Source: an uncultured Clostridia bacterium (GTDB lineage: Bacteria > Bacillota > Clostridia > Oscillospirales > CAG-272). From it: a stretch of DNA of 34,109 nt. Below are positions 15,461 through 23,442 of this stretch, piece by piece (positions within the stretch are counted from its first letter, which is position 1; every line of letters starts with the position of its first letter). A program made the position numbers and the translations under genes. The DNA lies in contig CAMJPL010000034.1 of NCBI GenBank assembly GCA_946407735.1, positions 1 through 34,109 on the forward strand. Direction: 5' to 3'. The notes beneath the pieces are model-generated. The model did not search any database. It was not told the DNA's origin and worked only from the letters and a program-made list of their open reading frames with translations.

Positions 15461-16114
15461 TCATTTTTCCGTGGATTCGTTCTTTTTTCCCGCCGCGGCG
15501 TTCCTCGCGAGGCGGAGCAGCGCGGCAAGAGCCGCCGCCGCGGCGACCATTATCGGCAGTGTTAGATACCATCTGCCGCCGACGTTGAAGAGATAAAAAT
15601 CGGGCCATCCGCCGCCGTTTTCCCCGAGGATCACGACCATGACAATATAGATCGCGCCGTATATCGCGGTCGGGACGAGCGACCAGAGCAGCGCTCCGCG
15701 GCTTATCCTCTCGCCTCTGAGATCGAGAAAAACAAAAGTCATGACAAAGCCGAGCGGGCAGACGAGATGGAGCCAGAAGGCCTCGTCGCTGTAAACTCCC
15801 TGGTAAGACGTTATCGGCCCGAGGAAGCACAGCACCGTCATAAAAGTGAGCGAGACGGTCGAAGCGCCGATGAATTTGAATACCGCCGCAGCCTTCGATC
15901 TTACGCCTCTGAGCTCGCATACAGCGACGGCAACAGCCGCGGCGGCCGCCAGAAGGTTCGAGTCGGTGGTATAGTATCTGAATACGTGAAACTCGTGCGG
16001 ATTGAAGGTACCGTTGTCGTTGAAATACCACGCCACCGCGGTTATAGCCATGACCGCGAAAACGATATTCGCGGCGGCTGAAATGATGCCTGTTATCTTT
16101 ATCCTGCTTTGCAT
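15461..16114 (-). CDS. Pr6Pr-family multi-pass membrane protein
   Basis: 217 residues with about six hydrophobic helices. The segment FRYYTTDSNLL (45-55) corresponds to the FTxQSNLL-type motif of Pr6Pr/FAR-17a-like bacterial membrane proteins, and WLHLVCPLGF lies mid-protein. Function of the bacterial family is unknown. The C-terminus is basic and polar (AGKKNESTEK), probably cytoplasmic. Ribosome site weak (GGGA 6 nt upstream). It precedes the exported protein and hydrolase in the same direction. Confidence 0.75.
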   Translation of the reverse strand: MQSRIKITGIISAAANIVFAVMAITAVAWYFNDNGTFNPHEFHVFRYYTTDSNLLAAAAAVAVAVCELRGVRSKAAAVFKFIGASTVSLTFMTVLCFLGPITSYQGVYSDEAFWLHLVCPLGFVMTFVFLDLRGERISRGALLWSLVPTAIYGAIYIVMVVILGENGGGWPDFYLFNVGGRWYLTLPIMVAAAAALAALLRLARNAAAGKKNESTEK

Positions 16115-16185
16115 ATAGTCCCGGATATCCCGCGCCCCTCACGGGCGGGGATGGACGCTGAATTAAAAACTGCTTGATTTATATT

Positions 16186-17175
16186 TTATACGCCTCTGCC
16201 GACAGTGACGGACGTGCCGTCCGTCAGCTCGATACGGATCCCTTCCAGCCCGATACGGTACGGCTCGGGATCGTTTCTCGGCCAGATGGAGAGAGTGACA
16301 GACTTCACAGAGCTTCCCTCGATGCCGAATACCGCCCTTATATGCTCCTTCATATCGGATTCAAAGGATTCCGTCCTGCGGCCGCTTTCGTCATACTCGT
16401 CGCAGACGGCTCCCGATGAAGTGACGAGCGACCCGTCAGTCCTCCATGAGCTCCAGCCATCGCCGAAAGCGGATATGAGATCCGATATCTCGCCGTCTCC
16501 TATCGAGCCTCTCGACTGGATCGAGAAAAGCGATCTCATTCCATCCGAATCTCCCGATGAAAGACACCTTTCGACCGCCTGCAGATATCCGGCGGCTATC
16601 TCGTGATAGCTGTCGTACGACCATTTCTCGTCCGGAGAGTTTTCGCCGTCGAACGTCGGCAGTACAGGAGCCGACAGGCTGCCGTCGGCCTCGGGAAAAT
16701 AGATCCCGCTAAGATCACAGTCAGGCGAAAAGCAGAAGCCTTTTGAGCTGAACACATCATCCGCGGCGGCTTCGACCGAACGGAAGATATCTTTTTCCGC
16801 GTCGTACAGGAGCCGCATCCTTACGCCTCCAGACGGGAGTACCGCATGGGCGAGGCAGACGATGACGCCGGATGATCTCTCCTCCTCGCGGAGGCGGTAT
16901 GACGTCATCCCGTCCATCATTTCGGCGAGCCGCGCGCACGACGCTTCGTCGGCACCGGCGATAAGCGTTCCGGCGGCATCGGCGCCGCCGTTTCCGAGCG
17001 CAGACATGAGACGCCTCGCCGCGGCGTTGAGCGGGATGGAATGGATTCGCTCGTCCATCTCCCCGTATCCCGCGCCGATCTCCTCGAGCCGGTCGGTAAA
17101 GGCGCAGCCGGACAGGAGCGGCGCGGGGACAAGGAATACGAGAAAAATCAGAAGCGATGCAAAGAATTTCCGCAT
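16186..17175 (-). CDS. Lipoprotein of unknown function
   Basis: 329 residues from ATG 17175, with GGAGAG 7 nt upstream; a TTG two codons earlier is unlikely. A type II signal sequence ends in LLSGC with lipid-anchored Cys24. The mature part is mixed alpha/beta. The stretch YLQAVERCLSSGDSDGMRSLFS resembles DUF5104/NTF2-like lipoproteins of Clostridia, a tentative match. It may be anchored on the outer face of the membrane. The start region is preceded by two perfect hairpins, one of which covers part of the ribosome site. Confidence 0.75.
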   Translation of the reverse strand: MRKFFASLLIFLVFLVPAPLLSGCAFTDRLEEIGAGYGEMDERIHSIPLNAAARRLMSALGNGGADAAGTLIAGADEASCARLAEMMDGMTSYRLREEERSSGVIVCLAHAVLPSGGVRMRLLYDAEKDIFRSVEAAADDVFSSKGFCFSPDCDLSGIYFPEADGSLSAPVLPTFDGENSPDEKWSYDSYHEIAAGYLQAVERCLSSGDSDGMRSLFSIQSRGSIGDGEISDLISAFGDGWSSWRTDGSLVTSSGAVCDEYDESGRRTESFESDMKEHIRAVFGIEGSSVKSVTLSIWPRNDPEPYRIGLEGIRIELTDGTSVTVGRGV

Positions 17176-17186
17176 TATCAAACTCT

Positions 17187-17233
17187 CCGGACGGCTCTGC
17201 CGTCCGGAACGCGATCAGATATAATATCTGATC
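17187..17233. repeat. Two adjacent perfect hairpins before the lipoprotein gene
   Basis: CCGGACGGC/GCCGTCCGG (17187-17195, 17199-17207) and GATCAGATA/TATCTGATC (17213-17221, 17225-17233), each a 9-bp perfect stem with a 3-nt loop, filling the 63-bp gap after the HerA-like gene. No T-run on either strand, so they are not classic terminators. On the minus-strand RNA the second hairpin ends inside the GGAGAG ribosome site of the lipoprotein gene. Confidence 0.8.
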
Positions 17234-17238
17234 ATTTA

Positions 17239-18840
17239 TTACTTGGTCTTGAACAGAGTGCCGAGGATATTGCGTCCGAGGCTGGCCCCGAGGTTGCCTC
17301 CGAGGGTCTTGCCGAAGCTGCCGAACTTGCCGCCGAGGGCCTTGCCGAGCTCGCGGCCGACTGTGCCGGTCGCCGACGAAGCGACGTTCTTTATCGCCTG
17401 CTTGCGGGCCTTGGCATCCTTCTCGGCCTGCTTCTGAGCGGCCTTTTCCTTCGCGGCGGCTTCCTTGTCGGCAGCCTTCTGGGCCTCAAGCTCGGCCTTC
17501 GCGGCGGCGGCCTCCTGAGCCAGCAGCTCGGCCTCCTCAGCTGCCTTGTCGGCGCGCTTCTGAAGCACCTCGTATGCCGACTCGGGATCGTAGCCCTCGG
17601 CGTAGCGGGAGTAAAGGATGCTGTTCTTTATGCACGACTCGCGCTCAGATTCGCTTATCGACGACATGCGGCTCATCGGCGGGAGGATATACGCCTTCTG
17701 TACCATCGTCGGTATGCCGCCCTCGTCGAGGAAGGAGACGATAGCTTCACCCGTTCCGAGAGATATCAGCGTGTTGTAGGTGTCAAGATCGGGATTCACG
17801 CGGAAGGACGCGGCGGCAGCCTTGACGTTCTTCTGATCGGCGGGGGTATAGGCTCTGAGCGCGTGCTGGACCTTGTTGCCGAGCTGGGCGAGGACGCCGT
17901 CGGGGATATCCTTTGGATTCTGCGTCACGAAGTAGATGCCGACTCCCTTCGAGCGGATGAGCTTCACTACCTGCTCAATCTTGTCGAGCAGCACCTTCGG
18001 AGCGCCGTCGAACAGCAGATGCGCCTCGTCGAAGAAGAATATCATCTTCGGCTTCGCCATGTCGCCGACCTCGGGCATGGTGTCGAACAGCTTGCTCATC
18101 AGCCAGAGAAGGAAGGTGGAGTACAGACGGCCGTTGTTTATGAGGCTCTCGCTGTCGAGGATGTTGATCATGCCTTTCCCCTCAGGCGAGAGGGTGATCC
18201 AGTCGGAGATGTTGAGCGCCGGCTCGCCGAAGAACCTGTCTCCGCCCTGTGTCTCGAGCGCCGCGACCGCCCTGAGGATCGCTCCTACCGAAGCGGGGCT
18301 TATGCGTCCGAAGTCTTCCTCGTAATCCTTGCGGTTGTCGTTTACGTAGTTTATCATCGACTTCAGGTCCTTGATGTCGACGAGAAGAAGGTCGTTCTCG
18401 TCGGCGATCCTGAAGATTATCGACAGTATGTCACTCTGGAGCTCGTTGAGATCGAGTATCCTGGCCAGAAGCAGCGGACCCATCTCGGAGATCGTCGTCC
18501 TGAGCGGTATGCCGTTCTCTCCGTATATATCCCAGAAGGTGCAGGGATATCCGTGATATGAGAATCCGGTATCGGCAAGGCCGAAGCGCTCGATCCTCTT
18601 TCTCATGTTGTCGCTGTCGACGCCCTCGAAGGCCGTTCCGGCGAGATCGCCCTTGACGTCCGCCATGAACACCGGTACTCCCATATCGGAGAAAGACTCG
18701 GCCATGACTTTCAGCGTGACGGTTTTGCCGGTGCCGGTGGCTCCGGCGATGAGTCCGTGGCGGTTGGCCATCTTCGGCAGCATCTCAAGATGCCCGCCGT
18801 TGTCGTCGTTGGCTATCCAAAGCTTGCTATCGTAATACAT
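17239..18840 (-). CDS. HerA-like helicase/ATPase, DUF853 family (YjgR-like)
   Basis: 533 residues. Walker A GATGTGKT is at 33-40 and Walker B MIFFFDEAHLL at 266-276 (Asp271-Glu272), in the HerA/FtsK-type hexameric ATPase fold. VTQNPKDIP near 305 is the conserved sensor-type segment. Residues 425-482 are Ala/Glu/Lys-rich, probably a coiled coil, and 490-528 are Gly-rich. YjgR/DUF853 proteins are cytoplasmic NTPases whose role is unsettled. Unlike HerA of DNA repair or defence loci, there is no NurA, Sir2 or nuclease partner here; the neighbours are a beta-helix enzyme and a lipoprotein. The start has GGAG 8 nt upstream. Confidence 0.92.
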   Translation of the reverse strand: MYYDSKLWIANDDNGGHLEMLPKMANRHGLIAGATGTGKTVTLKVMAESFSDMGVPVFMADVKGDLAGTAFEGVDSDNMRKRIERFGLADTGFSYHGYPCTFWDIYGENGIPLRTTISEMGPLLLARILDLNELQSDILSIIFRIADENDLLLVDIKDLKSMINYVNDNRKDYEEDFGRISPASVGAILRAVAALETQGGDRFFGEPALNISDWITLSPEGKGMINILDSESLINNGRLYSTFLLWLMSKLFDTMPEVGDMAKPKMIFFFDEAHLLFDGAPKVLLDKIEQVVKLIRSKGVGIYFVTQNPKDIPDGVLAQLGNKVQHALRAYTPADQKNVKAAAASFRVNPDLDTYNTLISLGTGEAIVSFLDEGGIPTMVQKAYILPPMSRMSSISESERESCIKNSILYSRYAEGYDPESAYEVLQKRADKAAEEAELLAQEAAAAKAELEAQKAADKEAAAKEKAAQKQAEKDAKARKQAIKNVASSATGTVGRELGKALGGKFGSFGKTLGGNLGASLGRNILGTLFKTK

Positions 18841-18899
18841 AATGCCTGCTCCTTGATCTGTTTCGTGTTGTTTCCCGGTATCTGAGCCATTCCGGCGTG

Positions 18900-20387
18900 T
18901 CAGCCGTTTATCGTGATATCCTTCGTGTATTCGGATATCTCGGGCTTCGGCGTGTACGGCGCGCCGTTGAGGGTGAGGTTTTCTATCGTGATCCTGTCGA
19001 ATTTATGATTTTCGTCGGCGCTTCGGAAGATTATTTCCGGAGCCGGGACGCCTTCGTCGGCGTAGACGCTGATATCCTTGTATCTTATATCGTGCACGTC
19101 GCCGTAAATGCCGTCCTGAGTCCATCTGTTCCGGTACATCCAGCCGATGATGAGCGGCGAGGCGTAAGGCCTGTCCGGCGGATCGTACGGGGTGTCGTCG
19201 GTATGCTGGAAGACAGACTGCCTGTCGTATTTCGAGTACTCGACTCTGATGCCCTCGTACAGCACGTTGTGTATCACGGCTCTGTCACCGCTCTGGATCC
19301 TCATCGCCCCGTCGGATACGTGAATGATGTCTATGTTCCGATAGACGATGTTGCAGTACTCGTCGGCTACCGTCTCGGCTCCCATCTCGAGAGCTCCGCC
19401 CCAGTCGCACCAGACGACGCAGTTCTCGATGAGGAAGTTGCGGTTGCTCATCAGCTCGTACGGAGGAACGTCCCGCGCGTTGTTGTACCCGTCCTCATAC
19501 GCCTTCACTCTCAGGCCCTTTATGACGAGGACGTCGTCGAAGTTGCGGAGGAAGCAGCCATCAACATGCACGTTCTGGCAGTTCACGAAATCGAATCCGT
19601 CGGAGTTGTATCTCCACATGCCGACAGATTTAAGGTCTCTGAACTCGAGATTTACGCAGTTGAACGATGTGATCGTCCACCAGCTGCTGTCTCTCAGCAC
19701 GATGCCGTCGATAACTGTGTTGCGGCATCTCGCCAGATTGATAAGGCCGTCCTCCTCCCATCTGAGAGGATCGTGGCGTCCCATCTTCGAGTAATCGAGG
19801 ATCCCGCGCCCGCAGATACGGATATCGTGCGCCTCGTACGCCTGGATCGCACCGTGAACAACGGCTCCGGCGGCGATATATACGCTCTCTCCGGAACTTA
19901 GACGCAGATTCCCGGCCTCATGTACGCCCGGAGCGAAATAATAAGTGTAGTCTTCCGGCTTTGCCGGCTCATACTCCGGCCTGTCGGCGAAGATATGTAG
20001 GTTGTGATGTCTGCCGTTTATCTCGACGGAATACTGACCGGGCTCGGATACGGTAAAGCGTGCCGTTTGGCCGTCGGTCTCAGCCATGACGCCTCGGGAG
20101 AGCGGGCGGATCGTTATATCGTCAATCCGGGTTTTCGCCGTCAGCGTTATCTCGGCGGGCGACGTCATCGCGATCAGGAGTATCGCCGCCATCTCCGACT
20201 GTCCGATCGGTCTTTCCTGCCCCGGCCACGGACGGTTAAGCGGCATCGCCGAGACTCTCGCCTCATAAAGATCGGCTTTTATGCCGTTTACGTACGCATC
20301 GTAAAGATCGGATATCGGCTCCCCGTCAGGCACCGGTATCGGCGAGGCTCCCTTCGGCGGATCGAAGGTACGCGCTTCTTCATTCAT
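18900..20387 (-). CDS. GH28-like right-handed beta-helix glycosidase
   Basis: 495 residues. Residues 1-140 form an N-terminal beta domain; 150-470 is a right-handed beta-helix of polygalacturonase type. The two conserved acidic sites are present: NSDGFD (Asp263) and FDDVLVIKG (Asp284/Asp285). The GHG motif expected downstream is instead WGGALEMGAE, so the usual His is missing and the specificity may not be galacturonan. There is no signal peptide, implying action on imported pectin-like or other oligosaccharides. GGGGAG lies about 10 nt before the ATG. It follows the MBL-fold gene by 39 nt, probably in one operon. A related clan (GH49-like) is possible. Confidence 0.8.
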   Translation of the reverse strand: MNEEARTFDPPKGASPIPVPDGEPISDLYDAYVNGIKADLYEARVSAMPLNRPWPGQERPIGQSEMAAILLIAMTSPAEITLTAKTRIDDITIRPLSRGVMAETDGQTARFTVSEPGQYSVEINGRHHNLHIFADRPEYEPAKPEDYTYYFAPGVHEAGNLRLSSGESVYIAAGAVVHGAIQAYEAHDIRICGRGILDYSKMGRHDPLRWEEDGLINLARCRNTVIDGIVLRDSSWWTITSFNCVNLEFRDLKSVGMWRYNSDGFDFVNCQNVHVDGCFLRNFDDVLVIKGLRVKAYEDGYNNARDVPPYELMSNRNFLIENCVVWCDWGGALEMGAETVADEYCNIVYRNIDIIHVSDGAMRIQSGDRAVIHNVLYEGIRVEYSKYDRQSVFQHTDDTPYDPPDRPYASPLIIGWMYRNRWTQDGIYGDVHDIRYKDISVYADEGVPAPEIIFRSADENHKFDRITIENLTLNGAPYTPKPEISEYTKDITING

Positions 20388-20426
20388 AATATACTGTCTC
20401 CCCTTTATAAAGCGTGCTGCCGTATG

Positions 20427-21152
20427 TCAAAGAACTATTTCAAGACCGTCCGTCGCCATTCTGACCGGGACGACGTCCTTAAGATTCTCGGCAAGCTTCA
20501 TTATGTTCGGCACGTTCCACGGCGCGTAATGGTTTATTATGACCTTTCCGACGTCGGAAGACCTGAACACCGGCTCGTATTCGAGAGCGCTGAAATGCGC
20601 CGCCTCGCATACCATGAGATCGAGCCGCGTTTTGACGGCAGTCTCGGGGAAATCCTTTGAAGGTCCGGCGAGATCGCCGGAAAACATGACGGCCTTCCCC
20701 TCAGCCTCGACGATATAGGCGTATGAGCAGCGGTTATGCTTCGTGCGGAAGGCCGTCACGCGAAGCGTCCCGTCGTCGTAGCAGACGCCCTCCTTCGTTT
20801 CCTCGTATCTAAGGGTACGAGGCCCGCTTCCCGTGGCGCTGAGCCAGGAATTTATCACTTCGACTGCGTTTATCTCCGGCAGCATTATCAGCGGATCGGC
20901 CGTCTTGAAATACCATGTGCAGAGATCTATGAACGAGATCAGTCCGTTCGTGTGATCGCCGTGCATATGAGTGACAAAAACGCCCTTTACCGAATCGACC
21001 GGCATGCCGCGGCTTATCAGCTCCTCGATGGACTGAGTGCCCATATCTATGAAATATCTTTTCTCCCCGACCTCTATGAGAGTGCTGGAGCAGCGGCGGT
21101 TCGGCTCTGGAACGCCGTGGCTGGTTCCGATGAATATTATTCTGACGCTCAT
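20427..21152 (-). CDS. MBL-fold metallo-hydrolase (RNase Z-like)
   Basis: 241 residues from ATG 21152 (AGGA 8 nt upstream; the in-frame extension to 21188 overlaps the promoter). THMHGDHTNG (61-70) carries His62, His64, Asp66 and His67. SGDLAG and a later INHYAPWN supply further zinc ligands. The size and order match RNase Z-like and small phosphodiesterase-type proteins, but no exosite arm for tRNA is obvious. Cytoplasmic. First gene of the long minus-strand run, behind a TTTACA-17-TATAAT promoter. Confidence 0.88.
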   Translation of the reverse strand: MSVRIIFIGTSHGVPEPNRRCSSTLIEVGEKRYFIDMGTQSIEELISRGMPVDSVKGVFVTHMHGDHTNGLISFIDLCTWYFKTADPLIMLPEINAVEVINSWLSATGSGPRTLRYEETKEGVCYDDGTLRVTAFRTKHNRCSYAYIVEAEGKAVMFSGDLAGPSKDFPETAVKTRLDLMVCEAAHFSALEYEPVFRSSDVGKVIINHYAPWNVPNIMKLAENLKDVVPVRMATDGLEIVL

Positions 21153-21189
21153 TTCGCGCTTCCTTTCGCTGTATGTTACCCCGCACAAT

Positions 21190-21218
21190 ATTATACACTA
21201 ATTTCGGCGTTTTGTAAA
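21190..21218 (-). promoter_or_regulatory. Promoter of the MBL-fold/GH28-like operon
   Basis: Minus-strand -35 TTTACA (21218-21213), 17-bp spacer, perfect -10 TATAAT (21195-21190), about 40 bp before the start at 21152. Confidence 0.85.
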
Positions 21219-21324
21219 GTCAATAAGAGAAAATTCATCGTGTTAACCTACACTTAATAATTATATATTATAATCATACACGGTCAGACGAAAACCACAG
21301 ATAATGCGAAAAGAGGAAAAAGCC

Positions 21325-23340
21325 ATGAGCGTTTACAGATATGACTGCCGGCTGTATTCGGCGGAGATCGGCGGGGACGCCGCGATAAGATACACGGCCG
21401 CCGGACAGACGGAGCCGATAGAAATAAGCTGGCCGCAGTTCGAGACGGACGGCGTTATGTCCGGCATCCCGTCCGATTTCACCGAGATCGGACGTACCGC
21501 CCTGTCGGACGTGATAGAGGAAAGGGTGTATCAGGGCAGGCTCGCGTCGGGAGCGGTACTTAAGATGTATCTCCGGCTCTCCCCGCTGACTCCGTTCATA
21601 CGCTTCAGCTATGAGCTCTCCTCAGACAAGCCCGTCCGGCTGACGAAATCCTACGGAGAGAACCTTACATATTTCAGATATCCCGGCGATCCCGCCTCGC
21701 GGCGCACCGAGGTACGCCTGTCCGGCTATAATTATCTTTACCATGCCTATTGTCCCGAAGAGTTCCCGGCCTTCGCGTATGAGGATGAGATCATGGGGCC
21801 GATCCTCACCGAGCGGAGAGGCGATTTCTGCCTGCTGACGGCGTACGAGCACGGCTCGATGTACCCGAACAAATTCGTCGCCTTCACCCGTGACGGCGGC
21901 GGGATAAAGCTCGGCGCTGTGAAAGGAAACTATTACGACGGTCAGGACATCTCGCAGCGTCCGTACCGTACTATATGGCTTCAGGCGGGAGCCGTGCGGG
22001 GCGGCGAGGACGACATCGCCCGCGCATACCGCGAGTTCCAGCTGAAATACTGCTCCCTCAACACAGCGTCGAGAAAGCCGTATATATTCTACAACACATG
22101 GGCCTATCAGGAGCGGAACAAATTCTATAACCGCCAACAGTACCTCTCGAGCATGAATCAGGAAAGGATAGATGAAGAGATCGACATCGCCCACGAGATG
22201 GGAGTCGACGTATTCGTGCTTGACACCGGATGGTATCAGAAGACCGGCGACTGGGAGGTCAACCTCCTGCGGTTCCCCGACGGGCTGAGATCGGTCAGGG
22301 AAAAGCTCGAAAGATACGGCATGAAGCTCGGCCTGTGGTTCGGTCCGACCCTCGCCGCGAAGTCGAGCAGGATCCTCGAAAGAAACAAAAACTCCGTTTC
22401 ACGGAGGCGGGGGCATGAGACCAATCCGTTCATGGTCTGGGAGACGGAGGAAAGCTACCCGATGTGCCTCGTGTCGGATTACTGGGAGGATTTCGCCGAT
22501 CAGCTCATCCGGCTGTCGAAGGAGGTCGGAGTCACCTACTTCAAGTGGGACGCGGTCGATATGTACGGCTGCGACTGCGCATCTCACCTTCACGGGACGG
22601 AAGGCACGTCCGCCGAAGAAAGCAGAGAATGCTTCGCTTTCCAGGTGGTACAGTATATGTCTCGCGTCGTCGACAAGCTGTGCGGGGCGGTGCCGGATGC
22701 TATCGTCGATTTTGACGTAACTGAGGGCGGGCGGGCCTTCGGTCTTGCCTTCCTTTCGTCAGGCAAATACTTCTCCATCAACAACGGCCCGTATTATCAG
22801 AATTACGACATAAAGATCCCTCAGGACCAGTGGAGCAACATCTTCGTCAATCCCGGCCCCGCACGCTCATGGATCTGCCGTCAGAACCTCGCATATGACA
22901 GATGGATCCCGTCCGTCCTCATGATGGCGCATTACATCCCCGACGATCCCGAAAGCTCCCAGATGATCAACATCGCGTCGCTGATACTCGGCCAGAACGG
23001 TATCTGGGGCGATCTGCCGGCCATATCCGGTCGCGGAGTCGGGCTGTTCAGAAAGATACTGTCGGTCTACAAGACGGTAAGGGACAATATCACCGAGGCG
23101 TATCCCATCGTCACCGGGAAACCGGGCGAGGTATTTGAGGTCCATGAGAAGATCTCATCCGGGAAAGGCGTCATCGTCATGTTCGCCAATTCTCCAGGAC
23201 ACTACGATTACAGGATATCTTCGGAGGTATCGGACGTCCATACCGTGTTCGGCAGCGGAAGGGTGACCGAATGCGGCGGCGAAAAGCGCATCGAGGCCGA
23301 TTTCCCGGAGCCGGGAGCCGTCATGGCGTTCTTCGGGTAA
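21325..23340 (+). CDS. Alpha-galactosidase-like glycoside hydrolase (GH36/clan D)
   Basis: 671 residues from ATG 21325 (GAGG 8 nt upstream; an ATG seven codons earlier lacks a site). Residues 1-250 form the N-terminal beta-sandwich; 250-570 is a TIM barrel: FYNTWAYQ (255-262), VFVLDTGWYQ (296-305), KLGLWFGP (344-351). TYFKWDAVD gives the likely nucleophile Asp409, matching GH36/27 YIKWD. The acid/base region FDVTEGGRAFGL (463-474) differs from the usual SGGGRFD, so specificity beyond alpha-galactoside is uncertain. No signal peptide. A TATAAT at 21269-21274 may be its -10, without a good -35. It is followed, after a new promoter, by a sugar-binding lipoprotein. Confidence 0.85.
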   Translation: MSVYRYDCRLYSAEIGGDAAIRYTAAGQTEPIEISWPQFETDGVMSGIPSDFTEIGRTALSDVIEERVYQGRLASGAVLKMYLRLSPLTPFIRFSYELSSDKPVRLTKSYGENLTYFRYPGDPASRRTEVRLSGYNYLYHAYCPEEFPAFAYEDEIMGPILTERRGDFCLLTAYEHGSMYPNKFVAFTRDGGGIKLGAVKGNYYDGQDISQRPYRTIWLQAGAVRGGEDDIARAYREFQLKYCSLNTASRKPYIFYNTWAYQERNKFYNRQQYLSSMNQERIDEEIDIAHEMGVDVFVLDTGWYQKTGDWEVNLLRFPDGLRSVREKLERYGMKLGLWFGPTLAAKSSRILERNKNSVSRRRGHETNPFMVWETEESYPMCLVSDYWEDFADQLIRLSKEVGVTYFKWDAVDMYGCDCASHLHGTEGTSAEESRECFAFQVVQYMSRVVDKLCGAVPDAIVDFDVTEGGRAFGLAFLSSGKYFSINNGPYYQNYDIKIPQDQWSNIFVNPGPARSWICRQNLAYDRWIPSVLMMAHYIPDDPESSQMINIASLILGQNGIWGDLPAISGRGVGLFRKILSVYKTVRDNITEAYPIVTGKPGEVFEVHEKISSGKGVIVMFANSPGHYDYRISSEVSDVHTVFGSGRVTECGGEKRIEADFPEPGAVMAFFG

Positions 23341-23364
23341 TTTACCGCAATTACGCAAAACATC

Positions 23365-23393
23365 TTGATATCGCTTCTTCGATATGATATAAT
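23365..23393 (+). promoter_or_regulatory. Promoter with internal palindrome, solute-binding protein gene
   Basis: -35 TTGATA (23365-23370), 17-bp spacer, perfect TATAAT (23388-23393). An inverted repeat ATATCG (23368-23373) / CGATAT (23380-23385) lies across the -35 and the spacer, a typical place for a repressor operator. Confidence 0.85.
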
Positions 23394-23442
23394 ATACTCT
23401 ATATAAACATACACACAACATTTCAGGAAGGTATTTCAAGTC

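Noticed and set aside
17041-18561. Plus-strand 506-codon frame
   Set aside because: Antisense of the HerA-like gene with Walker motifs.
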